Both the position numbers and the translations under genes were made by a program. From Amycolatopsis bullii (GTDB lineage: Bacteria > Actinomycetota > Actinomycetes > Mycobacteriales > Pseudonocardiaceae): a stretch of 64,000 nucleotides of DNA. Positions 7,268 through 15,024 of the stretch are shown here, piece by piece. Position 1 is the first letter of the stretch, and the number at the start of each line of letters is the position of its first letter. The stretch is taken from positions 1 to 64,000 of the forward strand of contig NZ_BNAW01000025.1 of NCBI RefSeq assembly GCF_014654205.1. The letters run 5' to 3'. Below the pieces are notes generated by a model. It was not told where the DNA came from, ran no database searches, and saw nothing but the letters and a program-made list of their open reading frames with translations.

Positions 7268-8457
7268 TGCGCCCCGACCTGGCCCGCATCCGGCGACGGC
7301 TGCGCACCGCCTGCGCGGAAGCCGGCGTGGCCGCCGACGACCGCGGGCGGCTGGTCCTCGCCGTCACGCTGCTCGCCGAGCCCGCCCTCACCGCGGGCGA
7401 AACGGTGGACGTGGCGACGGCGGCTTCGGACCGGCGGCTGGCCGTCACGGTCCGGCTGGACCACGCCGTGAGCCAGGGCAGCCGCGACGCGCTGCCCCTG
7501 CTGCCCGAGCGCGGCGACGGCCACACCCTGACCTGGCACCTCGCCGGTGGCGGGCCGCCGGCCCCCGCCGACCCCGACGACGACCGGGCGACGCGCGAAG
7601 AGATGCTGGCGCTGGTGGCCCGCGCCGACACCCTCGCCCACGAACAGCGGAACCTCAAGCACGAGCTCGCGGAGACCAACAGCGGCGTCCTGGCGATGTA
7701 CGTCGAGCTCGAGCAGCGGGACGAACAGCTCCGCCGCGCGCACTCGGCGATCTTCCGCGAGCTGGAGGACGCGCTGCGCCCACGGCCGCCGGTGGTGCCG
7801 GGCCTGGAGCTGGCCGTCCACTATTCGCCGACCGACCAGGACTCCCCGACCGGCGGCGACCTCTACGACTGGTTCGTCCTGCCCGACGGCCAGGTCCACG
7901 TGACCCTCGTCGACGCGGTCGGCCACGGCGTGACCTCCACCCGGCACGCGCTGACGGTCACCCACGCGATCCGGACGCTGGCGCTGGAGGGCCACCCGTT
8001 CCGCGACCTGATCGCCCACGCGTCCCACACCCTGGCGGCGATCGAGCCGGGCCTGATGGCCACGGTGCTGCTGGCCCGCCTGGACCCGGCGACCGGCCGC
8101 GCCCGGTTCGCGAACGGCGGCCACCCGGAGCCGGTGGTGGTCACGCCGTCCGAGCCGGCGCGGCTGCTGCCCGCCCCGGTGCCGGGTCGCGGGGTCGGTT
8201 TTCCCGATCCGGGCAGCCGCGAACTGGTCGACGTGGTCCTGGCCGAGGGCGACACGGTGCTGCTCTACACGGACGGCCTGGTCGAGAGCCGCAAGGACGT
8301 CGACGAAGGCCAGTCCCGGCTGCTGGCACTGGCCGACCGCCTCCGCACCCGGCCGACGGCGGACCTGCCGCGGGAGCTGGTGACCCGGATGCACGACGTC
8401 GTCCTGCACTCCGACGACACGGTGGTCCTGGCCCTGCGCCGCACACCGCCGCACTGA
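7267..8457 (+). CDS. rsbU: RsbU-type PP2C phosphatase, last gene of the stressosome operon
   Basis: 396 residues from ATG 7267 (TGATG overlap with the previous stop). The N-terminal ~110 residues resemble a reduced GHKL-like fold. A coiled coil spans about residues 115-165 (many Glu/Leu/Gln, EEMLALVARADTLAHEQRNL in part). The SpoIIE phosphatase domain runs about 175-390 with GGDLYDW, VDAVGHGVTS, LLYTDGL and DDTVVLAL; all metal-binding Asp positions look intact. It would dephosphorylate an RsbV-type antagonist, but none is encoded nearby. The coiled coil is the likely RsbT contact, by analogy to Bacillus RsbU. Confidence 0.87.
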   Translation: MRPDLARIRRRLRTACAEAGVAADDRGRLVLAVTLLAEPALTAGETVDVATAASDRRLAVTVRLDHAVSQGSRDALPLLPERGDGHTLTWHLAGGGPPAPADPDDDRATREEMLALVARADTLAHEQRNLKHELAETNSGVLAMYVELEQRDEQLRRAHSAIFRELEDALRPRPPVVPGLELAVHYSPTDQDSPTGGDLYDWFVLPDGQVHVTLVDAVGHGVTSTRHALTVTHAIRTLALEGHPFRDLIAHASHTLAAIEPGLMATVLLARLDPATGRARFANGGHPEPVVVTPSEPARLLPAPVPGRGVGFPDPGSRELVDVVLAEGDTVLLYTDGLVESRKDVDEGQSRLLALADRLRTRPTADLPRELVTRMHDVVLHSDDTVVLALRRTPPH

Positions 8458-8461
8458 CCCG

Positions 8462-8488
8462 AGGGGCACTTTCCCGTGAAGTGCCCCT
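8462..8488 (+). terminator. Hairpin terminator after the stressosome operon
   Basis: AGGGGCACTT at 8462-8471 pairs perfectly with AAGTGCCCCT at 8479-8488, starting 5 nt after the stop. A closely related hairpin with a CACTTTC core stands at 58901-58924. No long T-run follows, as is usual in this type of genome. Confidence 0.7.
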
Positions 8489-8532
8489 TCGCGTCCCGTG
8501 TGGGGCTGTCGTTCCGGGGTATCCGGCCGGCG

Positions 8533-9243
8533 ATGCCCACCTCGACTTCCGCCGGGACCGTCCGAGTCCTTTCCGCGGGCACGGAACGCCCGGGCCGCGC
8601 CCCGGTCGTGCTGCTGCCGGGCTTGGGTGCGCCCGGGTACCTCGCCGACACGCTGCGCGGCTGTGCCGCGGCCACCCGCGCCCACCTCCTCGACGTCCCC
8701 GGCTTCGGCGGGCCGGGCCCGCTCGCGTGCGAGCCGGAGATCGACGCGATCGCCGGCACCGTCGCCGCCTGGCTGGACCGCCCGTCCGTCCTCTTCGGAC
8801 ATTCGACGGCCGCGCAGGTCGCCGTCACCGTCGCGGTCCGGCGCCCGGACCTCGTCCGGGCGCTCGTGCTCGCCGGGCCGACGTTCCCGCCCGAGCTGCG
8901 CCGCCTCGGCCCCCTCGCCGCGGCGTTCCTGGCCGACGTCGTCCACGAATCGCCGTCCGCGCTGCCCGGCACCGTCCCGCACTACCTGCGCGCCGGTCCG
9001 CGGCGGCTGCTGCGGATGATCCGCTCGGCCCAGCGGGACGAACCGGAACGGGCGATGCCGCTGCTGCGCTGCCCCGTCCTCGTCGTGCGCGGCCGCCGGG
9101 ACACGCTGAGCCCCGAACCCTGGGCCCGGTCACTGGCCGCCGCGTCGGGCGGCGAGTTCGTCACCGTCCCGGGCGCGCACACCTTCCCCGCCCGGTCCGG
9201 CGGCGCGACCTCGGCGTTGATCACGCAGTTCGCCGAAGGTTAG
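8533..9243 (+). CDS. Alpha/beta hydrolase
   Basis: 236 residues from ATG 8533; the longer frame from 8476 would begin inside the terminator hairpin. The fold is shown by VVLLPGLGAPG (oxyanion loop), LLDVPGFGGPG, the nucleophile elbow FGHSTAAQVA, the acid region VVRGRRDTLSPE and the His in PGAHTFPARS. The elbow is G-H-S-T-A, so the usual second Gly is Ala. It is probably a soluble esterase or lyase-type hydrolase; substrate unknown. It stands alone between the stressosome terminator and an alcohol dehydrogenase. Confidence 0.8.
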   Translation: MPTSTSAGTVRVLSAGTERPGRAPVVLLPGLGAPGYLADTLRGCAAATRAHLLDVPGFGGPGPLACEPEIDAIAGTVAAWLDRPSVLFGHSTAAQVAVTVAVRRPDLVRALVLAGPTFPPELRRLGPLAAAFLADVVHESPSALPGTVPHYLRAGPRRLLRMIRSAQRDEPERAMPLLRCPVLVVRGRRDTLSPEPWARSLAAASGGEFVTVPGAHTFPARSGGATSALITQFAEG

Positions 9244-9289
9244 CCGCACCGGGCCCGGGTATGCCGTCGGCCTGTCGGAAGGAGACGCT

Positions 9290-10438
9290 GTGCGTGCGAT
9301 GGTGTACCGCGGGCCGTACAAGATCCGTGTCGAAGAGAAGGACGTCCCCGCGATCGAACACCCCGGTGACGCGATCGTCCGGGTCACCCTGGCCGCGATC
9401 TGCGGTTCGGACCTGCACCTGTACCACGGGATGATGCCGGACACCCGGGTCGGCATGACCTTCGGCCACGAGTTCATCGGCGTGGTCGAGGAAGTCGGCT
9501 CCGGCGTGCGGAACCTCAAGCGCGGCGACCGGGTCATGGTGCCCTTCAACGTCTTCTGCGGCACCTGCTGGTTCTGCGCACGCGGGCTGTACTCCAACTG
9601 CCACAACGTGAACCCGAACGCCACCGCCGTCGGCGGCATCTACGGCTACTCCCACACCTGCGGCGGCTACGACGGCGGCCAGGCGGAGTTCGTCCGGGTG
9701 CCGTTCGCCGACGTCGGGCCGGCCGTGATCCCCGACTGGATGGACGACGAGGACGCCGTCCTGCTCACCGACGCGCTCGCCACCGGCTACTTCGGCGCCC
9801 AGCTCGGCGGGATCGTCGAGGGTGACGTCGTCGTGGTCTTCGGCGCCGGTCCGGTGGGCCTGTTCGCGGCGAAGTCGGCGTGGCTGATGGGCGCGGGCCG
9901 GGTGATCGTCATCGACCACCTGGAGAACCGCCTGGAGAAGGCGCGGACCTTCGCCCACGCCGAGACGTACAACTTCACCGAGTACGACGACATCATCGTG
10001 CACCTCAAGAAACTCACCGGCCACCTCGGTGCCGACGTCGCGATCGACGCGGTGGGCGCGGAGGCCGACGGCAACCTCACCCAGCACGTCACCTCGGCCA
10101 AGCTCAAGCTGCAGGGCGGCTCGCCGGTGGCGCTCAACTGGTGCATCGACGGTGTCCGCAAGGGCGGCACGGTTTCGGTGATGGGCGCCTACGGCCCGAT
10201 GTTCAGCGCCGTCAAGTTCGGCGACGCGCTCAACAAGGGCCTCACGCTGCGGATGAACCAATGCCCGGTGAAGCGGCAGTGGCCGCGGCTGTTCGAGCAC
10301 ATCCGCAACGGCTACCTCAAGCCGAGCGACATCGTCACCCACCGCATCCCCCTGGAGCACATCGCCGAGGGCTACCACATCTTCTCCGCCAAGCTGGACG
10401 GCTGCATCAAGCCGCTGATCGTGCCGAACGCCGGCTGA
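9290..10438 (+). CDS. Zinc-dependent alcohol dehydrogenase (formaldehyde dehydrogenase-like)
   Basis: 382 residues from GTG 9290 with GGAAGGAG upstream. It is an MDR-superfamily enzyme: catalytic-zinc ligands in CGSDLH and GHEFIG, structural-zinc cysteines in NVFCGTCWFCARGLYSNC, and the Rossmann motif VFGAGPVGL near residue 185. The length and the GIYGYSHTCGGYDGGQ segment resemble glutathione-independent formaldehyde dehydrogenase-like proteins. It should oxidise an alcohol or aldehyde hydrate with NAD. A conserved companion gene follows 14 nt downstream. Confidence 0.9.
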   Translation: MRAMVYRGPYKIRVEEKDVPAIEHPGDAIVRVTLAAICGSDLHLYHGMMPDTRVGMTFGHEFIGVVEEVGSGVRNLKRGDRVMVPFNVFCGTCWFCARGLYSNCHNVNPNATAVGGIYGYSHTCGGYDGGQAEFVRVPFADVGPAVIPDWMDDEDAVLLTDALATGYFGAQLGGIVEGDVVVVFGAGPVGLFAAKSAWLMGAGRVIVIDHLENRLEKARTFAHAETYNFTEYDDIIVHLKKLTGHLGADVAIDAVGAEADGNLTQHVTSAKLKLQGGSPVALNWCIDGVRKGGTVSVMGAYGPMFSAVKFGDALNKGLTLRMNQCPVKRQWPRLFEHIRNGYLKPSDIVTHRIPLEHIAEGYHIFSAKLDGCIKPLIVPNAG

Positions 10439-10451
10439 GGAAGGAACGACC

Positions 10452-11021
10452 ATGACGTACACGTCGGAACGGCCGCCGATCGCCGAATCGAGCGACAGCC
10501 TGCGCGCGCGGATCCCCGGCTGGGGCGCGGACCTGGACCCGAAGAACCGGCCGTCGGTACCCAAGCTGCAGTGGCAGGAGGACCGCAGCGGCGCCCACTG
10601 GGACTTCCCCGAGCGGCAGCCCGAGAAGTGGCCGCGGGAACGCTCGATCGAGCACGAGTTCCTGACCCCGGTGTTCGGGACGTCGTGCCCGCCGAAGGGC
10701 CTTTCCGGTGCGCTGCGGAAGTTCTCCTACCGCAAGTACAGCGAAGGGCGGGCCGCGCACTGGCTGCTCCTGCTCGCCGCCGACCGGGTGGACGCCTGGG
10801 AGAGCCACCTGCGCTCGTTCGCCACGCTCCGCCCGGACAACCCGATCACCGAGACCGGCGTGCTGAGCGAGTTCACCCGGCACGGGTTCTCCTCCCGGGT
10901 GGGGAAGAAGCGCGCGGACGTCAAGCACCACCTGGCGGACCCGATCATCGTCGCGGGCCCGTGGGTGCTGGCGGCGGGGCTGGCGTACTCGGCGGCCCGG
11001 AAGCTGCTGCGGCGAAGGTGA
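10452..11021 (+). CDS. Hypothetical protein downstream of the alcohol dehydrogenase
   Basis: 189 residues from ATG 10452 with GAGGAAGGA upstream, 13 nt after the dehydrogenase stop, so probably the same operon. The N-terminus is soluble and rich in Pro/Trp (WGADLDPKNRPSVPKLQW). A hydrophobic stretch near residues 165-183 (DPIIVAGPWVLAAGLAYSA) could anchor it to the membrane at the C-terminal end, closed by RKLLRRR. No family recognised. Confidence 0.72.
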   Translation: MTYTSERPPIAESSDSLRARIPGWGADLDPKNRPSVPKLQWQEDRSGAHWDFPERQPEKWPRERSIEHEFLTPVFGTSCPPKGLSGALRKFSYRKYSEGRAAHWLLLLAADRVDAWESHLRSFATLRPDNPITETGVLSEFTRHGFSSRVGKKRADVKHHLADPIIVAGPWVLAAGLAYSAARKLLRRR

Positions 11022-11103
11022 CCGGCTTCGGGGAAGAACCGGGGTTGTCCCGGGCAGGCACGGGTACGCACGGCTGACGGTCGCCGACTTCACGGAGAAG
11101 CCC

Positions 11104-12729
11104 ATGAGCCACGTACCCGCCCCCACCCGCGGGCCGGGCCGCGCCACCCGTGCGGCAGCCTCGGCGGCCGACGCCGCCGACCGGCGGCTGCACGCGGCGG
11201 CCGGCCTGCGTCACCAGTTCAACAAGGTCTTCCCCACCCACTGGTCGTTCCTGCTCGGCGAAGTGGCGCTCTACAGCTTCCTGGTCCTGCTCCTCAGCGG
11301 GGTGTACCTGACGCTGTTCTTCGACCCCTCGATGCAGGAGGTCACCTACCAAGGCGCCTACGGGAACCTGCGCGGGGTGCCGATGTCGCGGGCGTTCGCG
11401 ACCACCCTCGACCTGTCGTTCGAGGTCCGCGGCGGGCTCTTCGTCCGGCAGCTGCACCACTGGGCGGCACTGATCTTCGTCGCCGCGATGATGGTGCACA
11501 TGCTCCGGATCTTCTTCACCGGAGCCTTCCGCCGTCCCCGCGAAGCCAACTGGGTGGTCGGGGCGCTGCTGCTGATCCTGGGCATGTTCGAAGGGTTCTT
11601 CGGCTACTCCCTGCCCGACGACCTGCTCTCCGGCACCGGCATCCGCGCCACGCTGTCCGGGATCGTGCTGTCCCTGCCGGTGATCGGCACCTGGCTGCAC
11701 TGGGCCATCTTCGGCGGGGAGTTCCCCGGCGACGTCATCATCCCACGGCTCTACACCATCCACATCCTGCTGATCCCCGGGATCATGCTCGCGCTCGTCG
11801 GCGTGCACCTCGCGCTGGTCTGGTACCAGAAGCACACCCAGTTCCCCGGCGTGCGGCGGAAGGAGGGCAACGTCGTCGGTGTCCGGATCCTGCCGGTGTT
11901 CGCGCTCAAGGGCGGTGCCTTCTTCGCGCTCGTCACCGGGATCATCACGCTGATGTCCGGGCTGTTCCAGATCAACCCGGTGTGGAAGTTCGGCCCGTAC
12001 GACCCGTCGAAGGTCTCCGCCGGCTCCCAGCCCGACTGGTACATGGGGTTCGCCGACGGCCTGCTGCGCGTCTACCCGCCGTGGGAGCTGTTCCTGGGCA
12101 ACCACACCGTTCCGCAGCCGTTCTTCGCCGGCGTCGTCGGCCTGACGGTGCTCTTCGGGGCGCTGCTGTCCTACCCGTGGCTCGAACGGAAGCTCTCCGG
12201 CGACACCGCTCACCACAACCTCGTCCAGCGGCCGCGTGACGCCCCGGTCCGCACCGGCATCGGCATGATGGCCCTCGCCTTCTACGGCGTGCTGACGCTG
12301 TCGTCGTTCAACGACATCATCGCGCTGGAGTTCGACATCTCGCTCAACGCCACCACCTGGGCCGGGCGCATCGGGCTGGTCCTCGCCCCGCCTGTCGCGT
12401 ACCTGCTCACCTACCGCATCTGCCTCGCGTTGCAGCGGTCGGACCGCGAAGTGCTCGACCACGGCCTCGAAACCGGGATCATCACCCGGTCCCCGGCGGG
12501 CACCTACCTCGAGATCCACCAGCCGCTCGACGGCAAGGCCCTGACCTACCAAGGAGCTCCCGTGCCGAAGAAGCCGAACAAGCTCGGCGCCGCCGGGCAC
12601 GCGGTCCCGGGCAGCCTGCTGCGGCCCGACCCGCCCGAGGAGACCGCGGCCCTGGAAGCGGCCGCCCGCCGCGGCGAAGGGCGCCACGGCCTCGGCGGCG
12701 AACCGCAGGACGGGCAGGCCCGGTCGTGA
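11104..12729 (+). CDS. qcrB: Cytochrome bc complex cytochrome b subunit (stand-alone copy)
   Basis: 541 residues from ATG 11104. Eight or so membrane helices, with haem-ligand His pairs in RQLHHWAALIF/MMVHMLRIF and in TIHILL/VGVHLALVWYQKH. The quinol-oxidation-site motif is PDWY (SQPDWYMGF), the actinobacterial variant of PEWY. The C-terminal ~100 residues are cytosolic. It transfers electrons from menaquinol toward cytochrome c. It lacks the usual qcrC and qcrA partners next door, so it is probably a second copy and its partners must be encoded elsewhere. The next gene overlaps its stop (GTGA). Confidence 0.93.
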   Translation: MSHVPAPTRGPGRATRAAASAADAADRRLHAAAGLRHQFNKVFPTHWSFLLGEVALYSFLVLLLSGVYLTLFFDPSMQEVTYQGAYGNLRGVPMSRAFATTLDLSFEVRGGLFVRQLHHWAALIFVAAMMVHMLRIFFTGAFRRPREANWVVGALLLILGMFEGFFGYSLPDDLLSGTGIRATLSGIVLSLPVIGTWLHWAIFGGEFPGDVIIPRLYTIHILLIPGIMLALVGVHLALVWYQKHTQFPGVRRKEGNVVGVRILPVFALKGGAFFALVTGIITLMSGLFQINPVWKFGPYDPSKVSAGSQPDWYMGFADGLLRVYPPWELFLGNHTVPQPFFAGVVGLTVLFGALLSYPWLERKLSGDTAHHNLVQRPRDAPVRTGIGMMALAFYGVLTLSSFNDIIALEFDISLNATTWAGRIGLVLAPPVAYLLTYRICLALQRSDREVLDHGLETGIITRSPAGTYLEIHQPLDGKALTYQGAPVPKKPNKLGAAGHAVPGSLLRPDPPEETAALEAAARRGEGRHGLGGEPQDGQARS

Positions 12730-13187
12730 CCGGCGCGGCGATGCCCTCGCGCTGGCAGATCGACATCCTGGTCTACGAGGAGGAGTACTCCTACCCGGTG
12801 CTGCTCCTGCAGCCAGCCCGGGAGGACGATCACCGGCGGCTGCTCGGCCTGCTGGCGCGGGCGGGGCTGGCGGCCCCGACGACGTGGGAGTGGGAGCACG
12901 GCTACTGGCCCTTGGCGGCGGGCTGCGAAGTCGAACTGGCGGATGGCCCGTCGGCGGTGTCGGTGCGCGTCGGCGAGCACTGCCTCACCGTCGGTTTCCA
13001 GTTCACCGAACCACCCCAGCCGTGGCTGGCGGCCGCGCGCCGGCAGCGTCAGGTGCTGTTCGTGCTGCTGCCACCTCGCCCGCACGCGGCCGAAGACGCC
13101 CTGATCATCGACGACGTGAGCCGCCTGGTCCTCCCGGCCGAGCGGGACGGCTGCCTGACGGGCACCATCCCGCTCGCGGCCGCCTGA
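12726..13187 (+). CDS. Hypothetical protein coupled to qcrB
   Basis: 153 residues from GTG 12726, overlapping the qcrB stop by 4 nt. Soluble, mildly acidic, with many aromatic residues (TWEWEHGYWPL) and no signal peptide or membrane helix. No family recognised. Coupling to the cytochrome b gene suggests linked expression, nothing more. Confidence 0.68.
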   Translation: MTGAAMPSRWQIDILVYEEEYSYPVLLLQPAREDDHRRLLGLLARAGLAAPTTWEWEHGYWPLAAGCEVELADGPSAVSVRVGEHCLTVGFQFTEPPQPWLAAARRQRQVLFVLLPPRPHAAEDALIIDDVSRLVLPAERDGCLTGTIPLAAA

Positions 13188-13206
13188 CGGAAAGTGGCGT
13201 TCTCCC

Positions 13207-13983
13207 CTACTGAGGTCCGTTGGTCAGGGAAAGGTTGAACGTGTACCGGGACGCCCGGTACACGTGCCACCCGTACTCGACCACCCGCCCCGAGTCGTCG
13301 TACGTCGTGCGCTGCATGGTGAGCAGCGCCGCTCCCGGCTCCTCGTGCAGCAGTTCCGCGTCCTCTTCGGTCGCGAGCCGGGCGCCGATGTTCTGCTCGG
13401 CCGCGTGCAGCCGCACGCCCGCCGACCGCAGGAGCTGGTAGAGCCCGCGCTCGCGCAGCTCGTCGTCGGCCGGGTCGATGACGCCGTCGGGCAGGTAGTT
13501 GTTCATCAGGGCGAGCGGCTCGCCGTCGGTCGAGCGGAGCCGTTTCAGCCGCCGGACGCGGGTGAGCCCGGGTGCCTCCAGCAGCTCGGCCACGTCGGGG
13601 CGGGCGTCTTCGACCCGGTTGACCAGCACCGCCGACTCCGGCTTGCCGCCCAGCCCGGCGAGGTCGTCGAACAGGCTGCTCAGCCGCAGCGGCCGGGCCA
13701 CCTTCGTGCGGACGACCTGGGTGCCGATCCCGCGTCGCCGCACGAGCAGGCCCTGGTTGACCAGCGTCTGGATCGCCTGGCGGATCGTCGGCCGCGACAG
13801 GCGCAGGCTCGCGGCGAGGTCGACCTCGTTGTCCAGCCGCGCCCCCGCCGGCAGCCTGCCGTCCTCGATCGCGGCGTGCAGCTGCCGGGACACCTGGAAG
13901 TACAGCGGCTCGGGGCTGCCCGGGTCCAGGACGATCTCGCGGCCCGCGTCCCAGGCCGGGAAGGTGGCGTCCAGCTTGCTCAT
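13207..13983 (-). CDS. GntR family regulator with UTRA ligand domain (HutC subgroup)
   Basis: 258 residues from ATG 13983. The winged HTH covers about residues 25-95 (LHAAIEDGRLPAGARL, then DLAASLRLSRPTIRQAIQTL). The UTRA effector domain fills about 105-250 with VRRLKRLRSTDGEPLAL and TYDDSGRVVEYGWHVYRA. Such regulators repress sugar or amino-acid catabolic genes until a small ligand binds. It is divergent from the aldolase-like and dehydrogenase genes that follow, which are the expected targets, making it a likely inositol-pathway regulator. Confidence 0.88.
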   Translation of the reverse strand: MSKLDATFPAWDAGREIVLDPGSPEPLYFQVSRQLHAAIEDGRLPAGARLDNEVDLAASLRLSRPTIRQAIQTLVNQGLLVRRRGIGTQVVRTKVARPLRLSSLFDDLAGLGGKPESAVLVNRVEDARPDVAELLEAPGLTRVRRLKRLRSTDGEPLALMNNYLPDGVIDPADDELRERGLYQLLRSAGVRLHAAEQNIGARLATEEDAELLHEEPGAALLTMQRTTYDDSGRVVEYGWHVYRASRYTFNLSLTNGPQ

Positions 13984-14026
13984 CCGGGCAGCCTACCGCT
14001 TGGCCGCCACCTGTTGGGATGACGTG

Positions 14027-14046
14027 TTGTCCATATGTCTTGACAA
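14027..14046. promoter_or_regulatory. Candidate GntR operator and -35 in the divergent promoter
   Basis: TTGTC-N10-GACAA at 14027-14046 lies between the GntR gene and the catabolic operon. The right arm overlaps a consensus TTGACA -35 at 14040-14045 for the rightward operon, so occupation would block transcription. Confidence 0.45.
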
Positions 14047-14122
14047 AGTATCCGCCCGCTGGAATCGTCGCCATCGGGACACGAGAGGCGTGCCTCGAAG
14101 ACCGGAAGCTGGGAGCGGAACC

Positions 14123-14992
14123 GTGACCGACGTGCTGCGGCGCATCGTCGCCCGACGCGTGCACGACCCGGAAGCGATCGCCGAAGCGGCCGCGACCCGC
14201 GTCCGGGCCGAGTCGCCCTTCAACGACAGGGGCCGCACGATGATCATCGCCGCGGACCACCCCGCCCGCGGCGCGAACGCGGTGGGCGGCAACCCGACGG
14301 CGATGGCCGACCGCGGCGAGCTGCTCGAACGGTTGTGCCTCGCCCTCGAACGCCCCGGCGTCACCGGCGTCCTGGCCACCGCGGACGTCATCGACGACCT
14401 GCTGCTGCTCGGCGTGCTCGACGGCAAGACGGTGCTCGGCTCGATGAACCGCACCGGCCTGGCCGGGTCGAGCTTCGAGATCGACGACCGCTTCGCCTGC
14501 TACGACGCGGAAGCGATCGAGCGGATGCGGTTCGACGGCGGCAAGACCCTGACCAGGATCTGCCTGGAGGATCCGGCCACGCCCAGCGTCCTGGAGAACA
14601 CCGCGAAGGCCGTCAACGAGCTGGCCGACCGCAAGCTGCTCGCGCTGGTCGAGCCGTTCCTGTCGAGGTGGGTCGACGGGCGCCTGCAGAACGACCTCTC
14701 CCCCGACGCCGTGATCAAGTCGATCACGATCGCCGCCGGCCTCGGCCGCTCCTCGGCCTACACGTGGCTCAAGCTGCCCGTGGTGGACGAGATGGAGCGC
14801 GTGCTGGCGTCCTCGACCCTGCCGGCCGTCCTGCTCGGCGGCGAGGTCAAGGACCCGGACGCGGCCTTCGCCGCCTGGCAGCGGGCCCTGAACCAGCCGA
14901 CGGTGCAGGGGCTGGTGGTCGGCCGGTCGCTGCTCTACCCCCACGACGGCGATGTCGCCAAGGCCGTCGACACCGCCGTCGGACTGCTGTGA
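14123..14992 (+). CDS. Cgl0159-family (beta/alpha)8 aldolase-like protein of inositol clusters
   Basis: 289 residues from GTG 14123, with GGGAGCGG upstream. The sequence reads as a TIM-barrel of the deoxyribose-phosphate/fructose-bisphosphate aldolase type; MIIAADHPARG begins the first strands and LLGGEVKDPDA lies near the end. Proteins of this family (Corynebacterium Cgl0159) sit in inositol catabolic clusters, where a class I-type aldolase is needed for the 2-deoxy-5-keto-gluconate phosphate step. The exact reaction is not proven by sequence. It is followed 32 nt downstream by the semialdehyde dehydrogenase. Confidence 0.78.
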   Translation: MTDVLRRIVARRVHDPEAIAEAAATRVRAESPFNDRGRTMIIAADHPARGANAVGGNPTAMADRGELLERLCLALERPGVTGVLATADVIDDLLLLGVLDGKTVLGSMNRTGLAGSSFEIDDRFACYDAEAIERMRFDGGKTLTRICLEDPATPSVLENTAKAVNELADRKLLALVEPFLSRWVDGRLQNDLSPDAVIKSITIAAGLGRSSAYTWLKLPVVDEMERVLASSTLPAVLLGGEVKDPDAAFAAWQRALNQPTVQGLVVGRSLLYPHDGDVAKAVDTAVGLL

Positions 14993-15024
14993 ACCCGCAC
15001 CGGCGCCACTACCCGGAGGACACC

